Assembly (NCBI GenBank): GCA_007115705.1
Contig: QXEO01000722.1
Coordinates: 618,098-682,097, forward strand
Source of the DNA: Dactylis glomerata
Lineage: Eukaryota; Streptophyta; Magnoliopsida; Poales; Poaceae
Direction: 5' to 3'
DNA length: 64,000 nucleotides
Shown: one piece after another, positions 34,054 to 47,268 of the stretch
How positions within the stretch are numbered: the stretch's first letter is position 1
How the letters are laid out: each line of letters opens with the position of its first letter
The notes under the pieces: generated by a model
Database searches by the model: none
What the model was told of the DNA's origin: nothing
The model's input: only the letters and a program-made list of their open reading frames with translations
Position numbers and translations under genes: made by a program

Positions 34054-34752
34054 GGTTAGCGTGGAAGCAAGCACAAATATATATACCTATGCACTACGGA
34101 ATATGGTGGGAGCACGCGTAATCCGTCAAGCGGTATACAAAGCTCTTACAAGTTCTTACCCAACAGGAGGAAGGTGATATGCAACCAGCAAAGAACAGCG
34201 ACTCCCAAAATTGCACAAGCGATTACCAGGTGTCGATACAAAGCACGTGCAGAAATATGTGGAGCTGTAGGAAGGCTTATATGGTAGCAAAAATACGGCA
34301 AATGTCAAAACAGCAATGCAATGTTGAAAGAATGCTCAACCACGGTACTGTGCTGGTCCTAGGCTATACCAAGCTAGAGACGCGAGCCGAGAACACTAAG
34401 GAAGTCACGGCGCGGCCCCACAAGCAGAAAGGAACAGCTCCCAAGCAAAATATAAGTGAAGATCTGCAGGAATTGTCAGGTCTGAAACTTCGGAGGGCAA
34501 AAACTCAGCCTTCCCGGCCTTTTTTGGGAGTTCTGGGTGTCGCACAACGACGTAGTAGTTGTGGTCACGTAGATCTTTTCGCTACGAACATTTTGAGTAC
34601 TCGCACGTCGAAAACGGAGTTCGTATGCAAAAGTTATGACCAGTTGAAATTTGCTGTCGAAAACCGTCAAAAAACTGACGGAACTGTCAAAATTCAGACT
34701 GAATTCGGAATGCACTAGTAGGAACGGGTCAACCCGACTTGGATGCGGAGTT

Positions 34753-34791
<39 letters not shown>

Positions 34792-35215
34792 CTTCTTCCT
34801 CCTCTTGACTGGCGACCGAAACCTAACTCACGGACTCTGAAAAAGGTACGGATGAAATTGGGAAGAACGAACAAGAACTTATGTGAAGGCGGTGGCGGAA
34901 GTATATGGCGTGGTGGTGGAAGGATATGGCGGAGCAGTGGTGCAAGCGTGCGGCGGCGGCGGGACTAAGGTGAATCGAACTCGAAACTCTAAAGGAACAG
35001 ACACTAAGACCAGCAACTCGACACGCGGATGCAGACACAAATTCAACGATGCAAACTGAAAAGACAATGCAAAGGCTCGGATGGTTTATGGGACGAGATG
35101 ATCTAACCCTAACTGTATTTTTTGGCTTTTTCGTGGTTTATAGGTATGAACACTGATGCAATCTAAACTACGAAAACAGTAAATCTCACCGAGCAACCTG
35201 AAATCTGATACCACT

Positions 35216-36140
35216 TAATAGGGCAAAGGTGTCCGATCTTTCGATGAGATCTTGATACGTCGATTTGGTGGGTGGAGTTTGTGCTTGACGATCCGACTAC
35301 ACGTGCGAAGCTCGTGCGCCAATGCAATCGCTAGGACAATCTCCGGGAGTTACTGATCTTGCGGGTGCACGATCAGCCTGACCAGCGAGGGTCTTAATTC
35401 CTACCTGAAATCGAGAACAAGTAAGAACTAATACAGCAATCAAGATATTGCGGATGAAAGATGTATGCTTTATTCAAAAGGTGGGATTCCGAATAGGCGG
35501 TCTTCTTCTGGGCGATTGGCCTCAAAAGTCGAGCTCGTAGTTGCAGCAAGGGCTAACTTTTAGTCTAATCAAAATCCGCGTTCTAATGACGGCTACGGGG
35601 GTATTTGAGGAGGAAAAGGTAGGGGTGCGACCAGCCATGGGTTGGGTGGTCGAACGGACCCCTAACAGGCCTTTTCTCCTCAAATTCGGACTCCTAAAAG
35701 TGGCTGTCTTATTTGCTGCGAAATTTACATGGGCCTGGCCCAAAAATAGAAGTGACGCAGCACCATATGTATTTATGGACGAAATTATGAAGTAGCTCTT
35801 TGTATATTTCGTCCAAGTCTTCATCCTTCATTATGGTGGCTTCAAAGTTCTGAAATCTCCACTCGTGGCGTCTTCTTCAATCCTCAAACGCATGCTGCCA
35901 TCTCCATGCACGATCATGCTCCAATGCTTGTCCCTCTCATCCATGCTAGGTCCATCATTCCTAAGAGTAACAAACATATCTGATTTAGGCAACATCATAT
36001 TCTCATGTATGTGAGAAAGAGTTCCAAGAAACGAAAGTACCTGATAGTTAAGTTGCTTGGCACGAGCTCGAGTGATGGGTCCTTGTATGTGTTCCGCTGT
36101 AGGTACAGCGGGTGTATCAATAGATGGGATGTCCTCATCA
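35216..36140 (-). repeat. 5' LTR of element C
   Basis: 925 bp, starting TGATGAGGACATCC on the minus strand (36140) next to ATGTT and ending TATTA, two bases before the primer site at 35204-35213. Because it starts inside the family's coding sequence, a copy of the C-terminal coding region lies here without a start. Confidence 0.93.
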
Positions 36141-36679
36141 ATGTTACTCAAAGATAAGCTTACACATGCTCCTTTACTCCAACTTCCTGATTTTAATAAG
36201 ACTTTTGAGTTGGAATGTGATGCTACTGGAATTGGTTTAGGAGGAGTGTTGTTACAAGAGGGCAAACCTGTTGCATATTTCAGTGAGAAATTGAGTGAAG
36301 CTAGTTTGAACTATTCTACTTATGATAAGGAATTATATGCTCTTGTTCGGACATTAGAAACTTGGCAACATTATTTATGGCCTAAAGAATTTGTTATACA
36401 TTCTGATCATAAATCTTTGAAGCATATTCGTAGTCAAGCTAAGTTGAATAAACGTCATGCAAAGTGGGTTGAATTCATTGAATCTTTTCCTTATGTTATT
36501 AAACACAAAAAGGGTAAAGATAATATTATTGCTGATGCTTTGTCACGTCGTTATGCCATATTATCTAAACTTGACTTCAAAATCTTTGGATTGGAAACTA
36601 TCAAAGAACAATATGTGAACGATGCCGATTTTAAAGATGTTTTGCAGCATTGTCTAGAGGGTAGAACTTGGAACAAATT
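36141..36679 (+). pseudogene. Element B RNase H part, between C and D
   Basis: After the second copy of the ATGTT target duplication the frame continues as LLKDKLTHAPLLQL, then the RNase H active-site region (FELECDATG, KELYAL, HSDH, ADALSRR) and the linker to integrase. It ends at AAATT (36675-36679), where element D is inserted. There are no internal stops. The longer open frame that starts in the preceding LTR is a junction artefact. Confidence 0.9.
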
Positions 36680-37618
36680 TGATGGGGTAAAGGTGCCCGA
36701 TCTTTCGATGAGATGATAACTATCGATTATGGTGGAGGTCGACATTGACGATCCGACTACAAACGTGCGAGACGTTGCGCCTTAGCAATCGATACACCAA
36801 CTTCCGAGGCTATTGATCACGCCGGAGCTAGATCAACCTGATCACGAGGATCAATCCCTGCAAGCAATCGAAGAACAAGCAAGAATTATAGATGCAATCA
36901 AGATATTGTGAATATAGATGAAGGTTTTATTGAAGAGGTGGGATTCTGTCTGTGCGTAGTACAAAAGGTCGATTTGACACTTGTGCCTATGGCGAAGAGT
37001 AGCTCGTGGCTAAGTCTTTAACTAAACAAAATCCAAGTTCTAATGACGGCTAGGAGGAGGTATATATGAGGGAAAGGGGAGGGATTTTCGTATAGCCCTA
37101 ATGGGCCATCCGAAAATAACCCTAGATGGGCCAATTTCCACTCAAACAGCCTCCAGAAAATCCCTAAAATACCTATGAAGAAAATACATGGGTTTAACCC
37201 ATAAAATAAGGTGACGCAGCACCATATAAAGCCTTGGACGAATTTTATGATTGAGTAACTTGTGAATTTCGTCCAAGCATCCTTGTAGCATTATGGTGGC
37301 TTCAAAGTTCTGAAATCTTCACTTGTAGCGTCATCCTGAATCCTCACACGATTGCTGCCATCATCTCCATGCACGATCATGCTCCAATGCTTGTCCCTCT
37401 CATCCGTGCAAGGCCCATCATTCCTAAGTAACATAAACACATCTAATTTAGGCAGCATCATATTCTCATGAATATTAGGAATAGTTCCTAGAAACGAATG
37501 TACCTGATAATTTAGTTGGCGTGCACGAGCTCTTGTGAGAGGTCCTTGGAATTGTGAAATGTGAGGAAGTGTGGCTGTAGGTGCAACGGTTGTATCAACC
37601 GTAGGGATGTCCTCATCA
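36680..37618 (-). repeat. 3' LTR of element D (939 bp)
   Basis: Outer edge TGATGGGG on the plus strand next to AAATT. The inner edge is CCTCATCA, followed by the purine tract (on the minus strand AAGAAGGAGAGGA). Confidence 0.92.
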
Positions 37619-39089
37619 TCCTCTCCTTCTTGAATTGAAGTCGTCCTCGACGCAATCTCATCTTCTTCTCCAAAGTATGGCTTCAAATCTGCAATGTTAA
37701 ATGAAGGACTTACCGTGCCCATCTCTGCAGGAAGCTCAAGTTTATATGCATTATCATTCATTTTCTCTAACACTTTAAAAGGACCAGCAGCACGTGGCAT
37801 TAATTTAGACTTGCGCAAATCAGGAAAACGATCTTTGCGCAAATGCAACCAAACTAGATCTCCCACATCAAACACAATATGCTTTCGTCCTTTATCACCA
37901 GCAACTTTATATTTAGCATTCATACGTTCTATATTTTCCTTAGTAATCCTATGCAACGTAAGAATCTGTTCAGCACGTTGTGTAGCATCAAAATTATGTT
38001 GCACCGAAGATGGAATAGGTAATAAATCAATAGGTGCACGAGGAACAAAACCATACACAATCTCAAAAGGACATAACTTAGTTGTAGAATGCATGGAACG
38101 ATTGTAAGCAAATTCAATATGAGGTAAACAATCTTCCCACATTTTTAAGTTCTTCTTTAAAACAGCCCTTAACATGGTAGATAAAGTTCTATTTACTACT
38201 TCAGTTTGTCCATCAGTTTGGGAATGACATGTAGTACTAAACAGCAATTTAGTCCCCAACCTAGCCCATAAACATCTCCAAAAATGACTAAGAAATTTAG
38301 TATCACGATCTGAAACAATAGTATTAGGCACACCATGCAAGCGAACAACATCGCGAAAGAATAATTCAGCAACATGAGCAGCATCATCACTCTTATGACA
38401 AGGAATAAAGTGTGCCATCTTAGAAAATCTATCCACAACCACAAAAATACTATCCCTCCCCTTCTGTGTTCAAGGTAATCCTAACACAAAGTCCATAGAA
38501 ATATCCTCCCAAGGTACACTAGGAACAGGAAGAGGCATATATAAACCATGTGGATTAAGGCAGGACTTAGCTTTTTGACATGTTGTGCAGCGAGCAACAA
38601 ACCTCTCAACATCCCTTCTCATGCGTGGCCAAAAGAAGTGCGTAGCAAGTACGTCCTCTATCTTCTTTACTCCAAAGTGACCCATTAATCCTCCTCCATG
38701 CGCCTCCTGCAACAACAAAAGACGAACGGAACCTTCTGGAATGCATAGTTTGTTAGCACGGAACACAAACCCATCATTGAGGATGAATTTGTTCCAAGTT
38801 CTACCCTCTAAACAATGCTGCAAAACATCTTTAAAATCTGCATCATTCACATATTGTTCTTTGATAGTTTCCAAACCAAAGATTTTGAAGTCAAGTTGAG
38901 ATAACATGGCATAACGACGTGACAAAGCATCAGCAATAATATTATCTTTACACTTTTTGTGTTTAATAACAGAAGGAAAAGATTCAATGAATTCAACCCA
39001 CTTTGCATGATGTTTATTCAACTTAGCTTGACTACGAATATGCTTCAAAGATTCATGATCAGAATGTATAACAAATTCTTTAGGCCATA
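37291..39089 (-). pseudogene. Element D RNase H end, integrase and C-terminal part
   Basis: Resumes after E with PKEFVIHSDH, then the integrase zinc finger and first catalytic aspartate region. A TGA at 38470-38472 falls where relatives have an Arg codon. After it the frame runs on through the other catalytic residues, the GPF motif and the tail, and ends at 37291 within the 3' LTR. Only the one stop was seen. Confidence 0.9.
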
Positions 39090-40004
39090 TGATGAGGACA
39101 TCCCTATTACACCACCATTATCTCCTACTCCTTTTGATGAAGATGTTGCTGCGAAGAAGTCCAATGAGATTAGGATTGGACCAATTACAAGAGCACGTGC
39201 AAAGCTATTGGAACAACAGGTGAACTCACTCTTAATTGAACCTGATCTTTTATTTAATGAGAACTTTATGCTGCCTAAGTCTATGCATCTATGTATGATC
39301 AGGTTTGTTGATAACATGAGCGTTGCACGAGGAGGAGATGAGTCGCAGCAAGAAGAGCAAGACTTGATGATCAAGTGCGCGAGGGAGGAGAGGGAGGCAG
39401 GCGCACCAGGAGATCACCAGAACGTCAAGTCAACATGAGAGAGTCCGTGATGGCGCACTAGGACAGCCTACGACACGATGTCTACACGTCTAAGTCGCGC
39501 CACACTCATGGCCCGCATGCCAGAAATAGGCCGAACCCATGTATGGGTCGGTATGTACTCGTTTGAGTCGAACCGAGTCAGTTTGGGCCCAAACCAGGTT
39601 GGTTTTGGGCCAGGTCCATGTTGAGGACGCCCCAGCCTCCCTTAAGTAGCCAGGGGCGCCCCCTCAAGTCTCTTAGACCACGTTTAAACAAAACCCTAGT
39701 TTCTAGACAGAACCAAGTGTTCCTCTAAAATTATTCGCACCAATTCGTATCGATCTGGTGTTTGTTCTTCTGAAAGTCTGAGTGTAATCTGTTGTTCCAG
39801 TGGGAATTAGTATATTGCATCACCGCTTCGTGGTCGGCGGCTACGTGCGCAAGCGTGTGACGTTGCAAATATCCAAAGGGTTGAGAGCTGTTGCGCTGGC
39901 AGCAGGGATTAGCCGGAGAGTTTACAGCGACACTCGAGTTATCTTCATCACCATCATCGCCATCTACATCGCGCTCGCTGAGAAGATCGGGATACCCCTT
40001 ATCA
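39090..40004 (+). repeat. 5' LTR of element E
   Basis: 915 bp, ending CCCCTTATCA. It differs from the 3' LTR by one single-base indel and several substitutions visible by eye. The first 349 bp (39090-39438) keep an open frame for the polyprotein tail, including GPITRARAK. Confidence 0.92.
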
Positions 40005-41400
40005 TCTTGGTATCAGATTCCAGCGTTTACTCGGTGAGCATCCTCAAATTCATCCCCATAAATTCGTTTTTGTTTTTGTCCTCTCCAGAAAAAGCCTACA
40101 AAAAAAAATTAGGGTTCTTAGTTTCGCCATAGCCTAGATTGCATCGAGGTACTGGTTTTAGTAGCTGATCGTCTTTTCGCATATCTTTTCATCAAATCTG
40201 TAGGAGTCTAGGATCCCCGTTCTTTTCTGCATCTTTGTTTTGGTTTTCGTCGTCGTTTGATCAATCTTTGATCTCCTGCGTCTTCCATAAGCCGGCGGCT
40301 GTGTAGAGAAGCACTCGATCGAGCTAACCCAGATCCGATCGGAAAAGGTTAAAAAAAAAAATCGATCGCTCGCCCTCGCCCCAGCGCGGAGAGCGTCTGG
40401 GGTCGAGCGACCCGCTTCGCCCCGCTCACCTCGGAGCCGAGCGTTCTGCCAGCTAGCGCTACGGGCCGGCCCACTTCCATTTGCACTCGAGAAAATTAAA
40501 AAAAACAAGAGAATCGATCGCCTGGCCCAGCGCCCCAGCGCGGAGACCGTTTGGGGTGGCGCGACGCCCCGACCGCCTCGCTCGAGCGCAGATCCTTTCG
40601 CTGGCGCCAAGGCGCGGAGAGCGTCTGGCCTCCAGCGCCCAGACCGGTCCAGTTTTGGAAAAGTAAAAAAAAAAAAGAAAACAAAAGGGGACGTACACTG
40701 TAATTACTCTACGCAGTATACGCCGCACCTATAAAAAAAAGAGACAAACTACTTTGTCCGTTTCGCGTCGCCGTCGCGCTGCCGTGCGTTTCCGGCGTCG
40801 TATATCTCTGCCGCGACACGTTTTTTGTCGATTTCTCTTCCGCGACAGCGTGTTCCACTGTGTCCACATAGCGTCCTTTCTACACGATTTTGATCGCTTT
40901 AGCTACAGCCTATCTACAGCATCGTGTTAGGAGCTTACCCATACGAGACTAGCTACTTCGTGCTCATCAGGCTGCTGCCGTGTGCACAATCTTGTGCCTG
41001 TTCGTCGAGCCAGTGCTAGCGTCTCTCTTGTGCATTGCAACACGAGCTACTGTGCGTCGTCACTTATATCTTTTTGAGCTCACGTTTCAGAGTTGGTTTG
41101 CCCCGTTTATCTCCACCGTGTGTGTTTCCGTGGGTCTTTGTCATACGATCAGCACTAGGACTTGTATTTCGGTGTAGTTAGGTATCCATACCAAGCCCCA
41201 CCATATACCCTGGTTTGTCGTGTGATAGTTTCTTATACCCTCGGTATTCGCTTCATCACATCCGTGCACGTTTCAGTCTCTACGAGTGGTAAGCATTTAT
41301 TATTCACTTTGGAATGGTAAGATACCTCTTTCTTTCAGTTTTGAGTGAGTTGTGAGCGTAACCACCACCCGTTTATTGTTTGTGCACTAACCTACTAATC

Positions 41401-44400
41401 ATGTCTGCTAGTGATGTTGATGTGATGCAGAAAAAACCTGATGATACTCCTGTCATATGGAGGGAGTATGAAGCTCTTCATGATCATTTGGAAAGAATAA
41501 TAACACGAACAACTGACGCTATTGATTCTGATGTTCAAGCTGTCCAAATGAAAGTAGAAGCCACTGATGCTACTGTTAATAATATGCAAGTGCAAGTCAA
41601 TGATCTCCAAACTAGCATCCAGGCGTTGACACAATCTGTCAATGCACTGCGTCTTACTGTTGAGCAGCGACCCCTACCACATGCTGATGCTGATGATGAG
41701 AGTGCTCATGGCGACAATGAGGATTTTGCTGCAGCCGGTCGTGGTAATGGTCGAGGCAATGGTCCTCCTTTTCGTGGCTGTGGTTTTGTTCCCGTTGGTG
41801 CCCAGCGCGTTCCTTTTCAGCAGGATGATGGCTTGGGTAAACCAAAGTTTTTTATTCCCAAATTCGAGGGTGGTACTGATGTTGAAGAGAACCTCACATG
41901 GGAGTTGAAGATAGAGAAGTTGTGGCGTCTTCATGATTATACGGAGGACAAGAAAATCAAGCTTGCTTCTTCAGAGTTTGATGGCTATGCTTTGCGATGG
42001 TGGGACAACATTGTGCAAACACGTCAAGAAAACAACGAGCTGCCCATTATAACTTGGCGCCATATGAAGGAAGTGATGCGGGCTCGTTTTGTTCCACATA
42101 ACTACCTCCGCTCAGTTTTTGACAAGTTACAGCAATTGAAGCAAGGCTCGCTGTCCGTTAATGAGTATTATATGGAGATGGAGATGCTTCTACAACGAGC
42201 TCGCGTTCGTGAGCCTCTTGAGCAGACCTTGCAGCGTTTTCTCCATGGTTTGAAGTATAATATCAAGAGCATTGTTCGGCATCATCGGTATCGTGATATG
42301 AATGAGCTGCTATATCATGCATGTGAAGCTGAAGCACAGTTTGCCGAAGAAGCTCAGTTTAAAGCTCGTACTACTTCAGGCAGCCGTTTCACACCCAGGC
42401 CTGCTGCACCCACACCAAGTTCTCGTTCAGATTTTCGTGCTCCTTCGTCGTCGCGATCTGATGCCAATGCAAAGAAATCCGCACCTGCTGCTAGTGGTAC
42501 AGGTTCGAACATGTCTACAACACGTAATCGTGATATGGAGTGTCATACTTGTGGTGGAAAGGGTCATTTTAAACGGGATTGCCCCAATCGAAAAGTGATG
42601 ATTGTCAATGAGGACACCAATGAGTACGAGACAGGTGATGATGCTGATCCGGATGGTTCCGACGATGATGACTTTGGTCATGACAGTGTTGATGCCTATC
42701 CTTCCACCGCCAATAACATAGTTTGCTCGCAGCGTGTGCTCAATGTGTCTCCTACATCTGAAAGTCAGTGGTGCAATTTGTTCCAAACTAAAGCACTTGT
42801 TGGACCGGACAAAGCTTGCAAACTCATCATCGATGGTGGTAGTTGCCGCAACCTTGCTAGCAAAGAGTTGTGTGCAAAGCTGAAACTGAAATACATCCCG
42901 CACCCGCATCCATATTATATCCAGTGGCTCAGCGACAATGGAGAGATGAAGGTCAGCCACATGGTGCGACTTGATTTCGAGATTGGACCATACAAGGACT
43001 CCATTGAGTTTGATGTGGTTCCTATGACGGTTTGTCACCTCTTGTTGGGCCGCCCATGGCAGTTTGATCACAACGTGTTACACAATGGCTGCACCAACAC
43101 ATATCATTTGGAGTTCAAGGGCAGAAAAATTAATTTGCAGCCTATGTCTCCACAGCATATTGTAAATGAGTCTCGTCTGAAAACTGAAGTGAATTTAGAA
43201 CATGAAAATGAGAGAGTAGCTCGACGAGAGTCTGTTACCTCGGTGAGTGAGAGCCACTCAGCCACATCGCGAGATCCACACCAAAGTGAGCGAGTGAATT
43301 CTCTAGTCCTGCTAGCTACCAAAGAAGATATGAGAGAATTTAGAGAGGATCCTACAGCCATGCCACTTGTGCTTATGTACAAGGGTGAGATTTTGGTTTC
43401 TAACGACATGACTCCTCTTCCTTTTGGTGTTTCTAGTGTCTTGCAGGAATTCGACGATGTGTTTCCAGAGGAGGTCCCCGCTGGTTTGCCTCCTTTGCGC
43501 GGCATTGAGCACCAGATTGATTTCATTCCGGGTGCCACCTTGCCAAACCGTGCTCCTTACCGCACCAACCCCGAAGAAACTAAGGAGATTCAGAAATAAG
43601 TGCAAGCGCTACTCGACAAAGGTTATATTCGTGTGAGCTTAAGCCCTTGTGCTGTTCCTGTTATTCTCATTCCTAAGAAAGATGGTACATGGCGCATGTG
43701 TGTAGATTGTAGAGCTATTAATAACATCACTATTCGATATCGTCACCCTATTCCGCGCTTGGATGATATGCTTGATGAGTTGAGTGGTGCTGCTGTTTTC
43801 TCTAAGATTGATTTGCGTAGTGGCTACCATCAGATTAGGATGAAAGAAGGGGATGAGTGGAAAACTGCCTTTAAAACAAAATTTGGTTTATATGAGTGGT
43901 TAGTCATGCCATTTGGTTTAACTAATGCACCTAGTACCTTCATGAGATTAATGAACCATGTTTTGCGAAATTTTATTGGCAAGTTTGTGGTTGTGTACTT
44001 TGATGATATATTAATCTACAGCCGCAATGAATCTAACCATAGTGATCATATTAGACAAGTTTTGCAAGTGTTGTGTGATTCTCAGCTTTATGGTAATCTT
44101 GAAAAGTGCACATTTTGCAAAGATAAGGTCATCTTCCTTGGTTATGTTGTTTCTAAAAATGGAGTAGAAGTCGATGCATCTAAAATTGAAGCTATTCAAA
44201 ATTGGCCTACTCCCATGAATGTTAGTCAAGTACGAAGTTTTCATGGTCTTGCTGGTTTTTATCGCCGTTTTGTGAAAGACTTTAGTACTGTTGCTGCACC
44301 TTTAAATGAGTTAACTAAAAAAGGTGTTGAATTTGTATGGGGCGCAGCCCAAGATCATGCTTTTGATGAACTGAAACGTTTATTAACTTTTGCACCATTG

Positions 44401-46417
44401 CTTGCACTACCAGATTTTAATAAGCAATTTGAGATTGAATGTGATGCTAGTGGCATTGGTATTGGTGGTGTGTTGATGCAAGAGTGTCGGCCTATTGCCT
44501 ACTTTTCTGAAAAACTTTGTGGTGCGAGGTTGAACTATCCTGTTTATGACAAAGAATTGTATGCGCTTGTTAGAGTTCTTGAGGTTTGGCAACATTATTT
44601 GTGGCCAAAAGAATTTATCATACATTCGGATCATGAAGCTTTGAAATATCTGAAAGCTCAATCTAATTTGCATAGGCGTCTTGCTAAGTGGGTTGAGTTT
44701 ATTGAGTCTTTTCCTTACATAATTAAACATAAAAAGGGTAAAGACAATGTGGTTGTTGATGCTCTATCTAGGAAGAACATGTTGTTGACACAATTAGACA
44801 TTAAGGTTCCTGGTTTAGAGAGCTTGTGTGATTTATATGCTACTGATCATGATTTTTTAGCGCCATATAGTATGTGTACTGGTGGGAAAGCATGGGATAA
44901 ATATCACATCCATAATGGGTTTTTGTTTCGTGCTAACAAACTATGTGTTCCAGAATCGTCCGTGCGTTTGTTATTGTTGCAGGAATCACATGCCGGCGGT
45001 TTGATGGGTCACTTTGGGCATGAGAAGACGCTACTCATGCTAGCTGATCACTTTTATTGGCCTAGGATGAGGCGTGATGTGGACAGGTTCGTCAAGCGCT
45101 GCATTACATGCAACAAGTCGAAGTCCAAGCTGAAGCCTCACGGTTTGTATACTCCATTACCTGCACCTACTACACCATGGGAGGACATTAGCATGGATTT
45201 TGTATTAGGTTTGCCTAGGACTAAAAGAGGCCATGATTCTATATTTGTGGTAGTGGACAGATTTTCTAAAATGGCTCATTTTATTGCCTGCCACAAAAGC
45301 GACGATGCGTCGCATATTGCTAATCTGTTTTTCAGGGACATTGTACGTTTGCATGGAGTACCCAAGACAATTGTCTCTGATCGTGATGTGAAGTTTATGA
45401 GCTACTTCTGGAAGACACTTTGGGGAAAGCTGGGCACAAAGTTACTTTTTAGCACTACATGTCATCCCCAAACTGATGGTCAAACGGAGGTGGTCAATCG
45501 CACACTTTCAACAGTGCTGCGATGCATGATCAAGAAGAACCTGCGTGAGTGGGAAGATTGTTTGCCGCATGTGGAGTTTGCATATAACAGGGCGGTTCAC
45601 TCTACCACGCAGCTATGTCCTTTTGAGGTGGTCTATGGTTTCAAACCCATTATGCCACTTGATTTGTTGCCTCTTCCTATTCAAGAGCGAGTCAATATGG
45701 AGGCATCAAAGAGGGCAGATTTTGTGCGGAAGATACATGTGAAGACTAAAGAGGCTATTGAGAAGAAAGGCAAGTATACTGCAGATCGTGCAAACAAGAA
45801 GCGGAAATAGGTATTGTTTCAGCCCGGTGATATGGTTTGGGTTCACTTTCGCAAGGATAGGTTTCCACAGCTACGTAAGTCCAAGTTGCTGCCCCGTGGT
45901 GCTGGTCCTTACAAGGTTCTTGCCAAGATCAATGATAATGCCTACAAGATAGATCTTCCTACAGCTGAGTATGGCGTCAGCAATAGTTTCAACGTTGCTG
46001 ATTTGACACCGTATGAAGGTGAAGACCTTGCAGCGTCGAGGTCGACGCCTTTCGAAGGGGGGGGGAGGATGATGAGGACATCCCTATTACACCACCATTA
46101 TCTCCTACTCCTTTTGATGAAGATGTTGCTGCAAAGAAGTCCAATGAGATTAGGATTGGACCAATTACAAGAGCACGTGCAAAGCTATTGGAACAACAGG
46201 TGAACTCACTCTTAATTGAACCTGATCTTTTATTTAATGAGAACTTTATACTGCCTAAGTCTATGCATCTATGTATGATCAGGTTTGTTGATAACATGAG
46301 CGTTGCACGAGGAGGAGATGAGTCGCACAAGAAGAGCAAGACTTGATGATCAAGTGCGCGAGGGAGGAGAGGGAGGCAGGCGCACCAGGAGATCACCAGA
46401 ACGTCAAGTCGACATGA
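41401..46417 (+). pseudogene. Element E polyprotein with two stops and a frameshift
   Basis: The ATG is 41401 (MSASDVDVM). The frame is open to TAA at 43597-43599 (CAA in the consensus of the families here), again open to TAG at 45808-45810, then shifted by one base in a G run at about 46057-46065. Present: a heptad-rich N-terminus, gag core, CCHC knuckle near residue 381, IIDGG protease near 475, RT with YFDD, RNase H, integrase zinc finger, and catalytic D (about 45193), D (about 45377) and E (about 45486). A GPY motif and tail follow. Apart from these few lesions it is complete, and it is the nearest full-length relative of F. Confidence 0.9.
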
Positions 46418-46983
46418 GAGAGTCCGTGATGGCGCACTAGGACAGCCTATGACATGATGTCTACACGTCTAAGGCGCGCCACACTCATGGCCTGCGTGCC
46501 AGAAATAGGCCGAACCCATGTATGGGTCGGTATGTACTCGTTTGAGTCGAACCGAGTCAGTTTGGGCCCAAACCAGGTTGGTTTTGGGCCAGGTCCATGT
46601 TGAGGACGCCCCAGCCTCCCTTAAGTAGCCAGGGGCGCCCCCTCAAGTCTCTTAGACCACGTTTAAACAAAACCCTAGTTTCTAGACAGAACCAAGTGTT
46701 CCTCTAAAATTATTCGCACCAATTCGTATCGATCTGGTGTTTGTTCTTTTGAAAGTCTGAGTGTAATCTGCTGTTCCAGTGGGAATTAGTATATTGCATC
46801 ACCGCTTCGTGGTCGGCGGCTATGTGCGCAAGCGTGTGACGTTGCGAATATCCAAAGGGTTGAGAGCTGTTGCGCTGGCAGCAGGGATTAGCTGGAGAGT
46901 TTACAGCGACACTCGAGTTATCTTCATCACCATCATCGCCATCTACATCGCGCTCGCTGAGAAGATCGGGACACCCCTTATCA
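46070..46983 (+). repeat. 3' LTR of element E
   Basis: 914 bp. A one-base loss in the AGTCGCA-CAAG region (about 46325) shifts the encoded tail relative to the 5' LTR copy. It ends CCCCTTATCA next to CCATA. Confidence 0.92.
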
Positions 46984-46988
46984 CCATA

Positions 46989-47268
46989 AATAATGTTGCC
47001 AAGTTTCTAATGTTCGAACAAGAGCATATAATTCCTTATCATAAGTAGAATAGTTCAAACTAGCTCCACTCAATTTCTCACTGAAATATGCAATAGGTTT
47101 ACCCTCTTGTAACAACACTCCTCCTAAACCAATTCCACTAGCATCACATTCCAACTCAAAAGTCTTATTAAAATCAGGAAGTTGGAGTAAAGGAGCATGT
47201 GTAAGCTTATCTTTGAGTAACATGAAGGCGTCTTGTTGTGCATTACCCCTAACAAAGGGCACATCTTT
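46989..47268 (-). pseudogene. Element D RNase H fragment between E and F
   Basis: 280 bp that continue the D frame from DVPFVRGNAQQ through FELECDASG to QHYLW, bounded by the TCTTT duplication of F and the CCATA duplication of E. It has no stop codon. One Trp to Arg change (FVRGN against FVWGN) is visible. Confidence 0.9.

Larger units (their letters stand above)
28354..36140 (-). mobile_element. Element C: intact young gypsy element, same family as A
   Basis: The target duplication ATGTT is perfect at 28349-28353 and 36141-36145. LTRs 28354-29278 and 35216-36140 are both 925 bp and read identical by eye. The primer site is at 35204-35213 and a purine tract lies next to the 3' LTR (about 29279-29291). 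The total of 7,787 bp matches element A. The 3' end of each LTR on the coding strand is CTATTA and not CTATCA, so the termini are TG...TA. The leader has a 33-T run (34756-34788) where A has 20. The insertion splits element B in the RT/RNase H linker. Confidence 0.95.
39090..46983 (+). mobile_element. Element E: full-length gypsy element of a third family
   Basis: The target duplication CCATA is at 39085-39089 and 46984-46988. LTRs are 39090-40004 (915 bp) and 46070-46983 (914 bp). The primer site TGGTATCAGA is at 40008-40017 and the purine tract G9AGGA lies before 46070. Total 7,894 bp. The LTR starts TGATGAGGACATCC like A-D but the rest of the LTR and the leader are different. The leader 40018-41400 is long and GC-rich, with no supported gene. 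It is inserted in the RNase H region of D. Confidence 0.94.

Noticed and set aside
36057..36716. A 219-codon plus-strand frame
   Set aside because: It starts in the antisense LTR of C, runs into the RNase H part of B and ends in the LTR of D. It is a chance fusion over two insertion junctions; only 36141-36679 is real coding remnant.
38959..39438. A 159-codon plus-strand frame
   Set aside because: The first part is antisense D and the rest is the tail frame in the 5' LTR of E. Not a separate gene.
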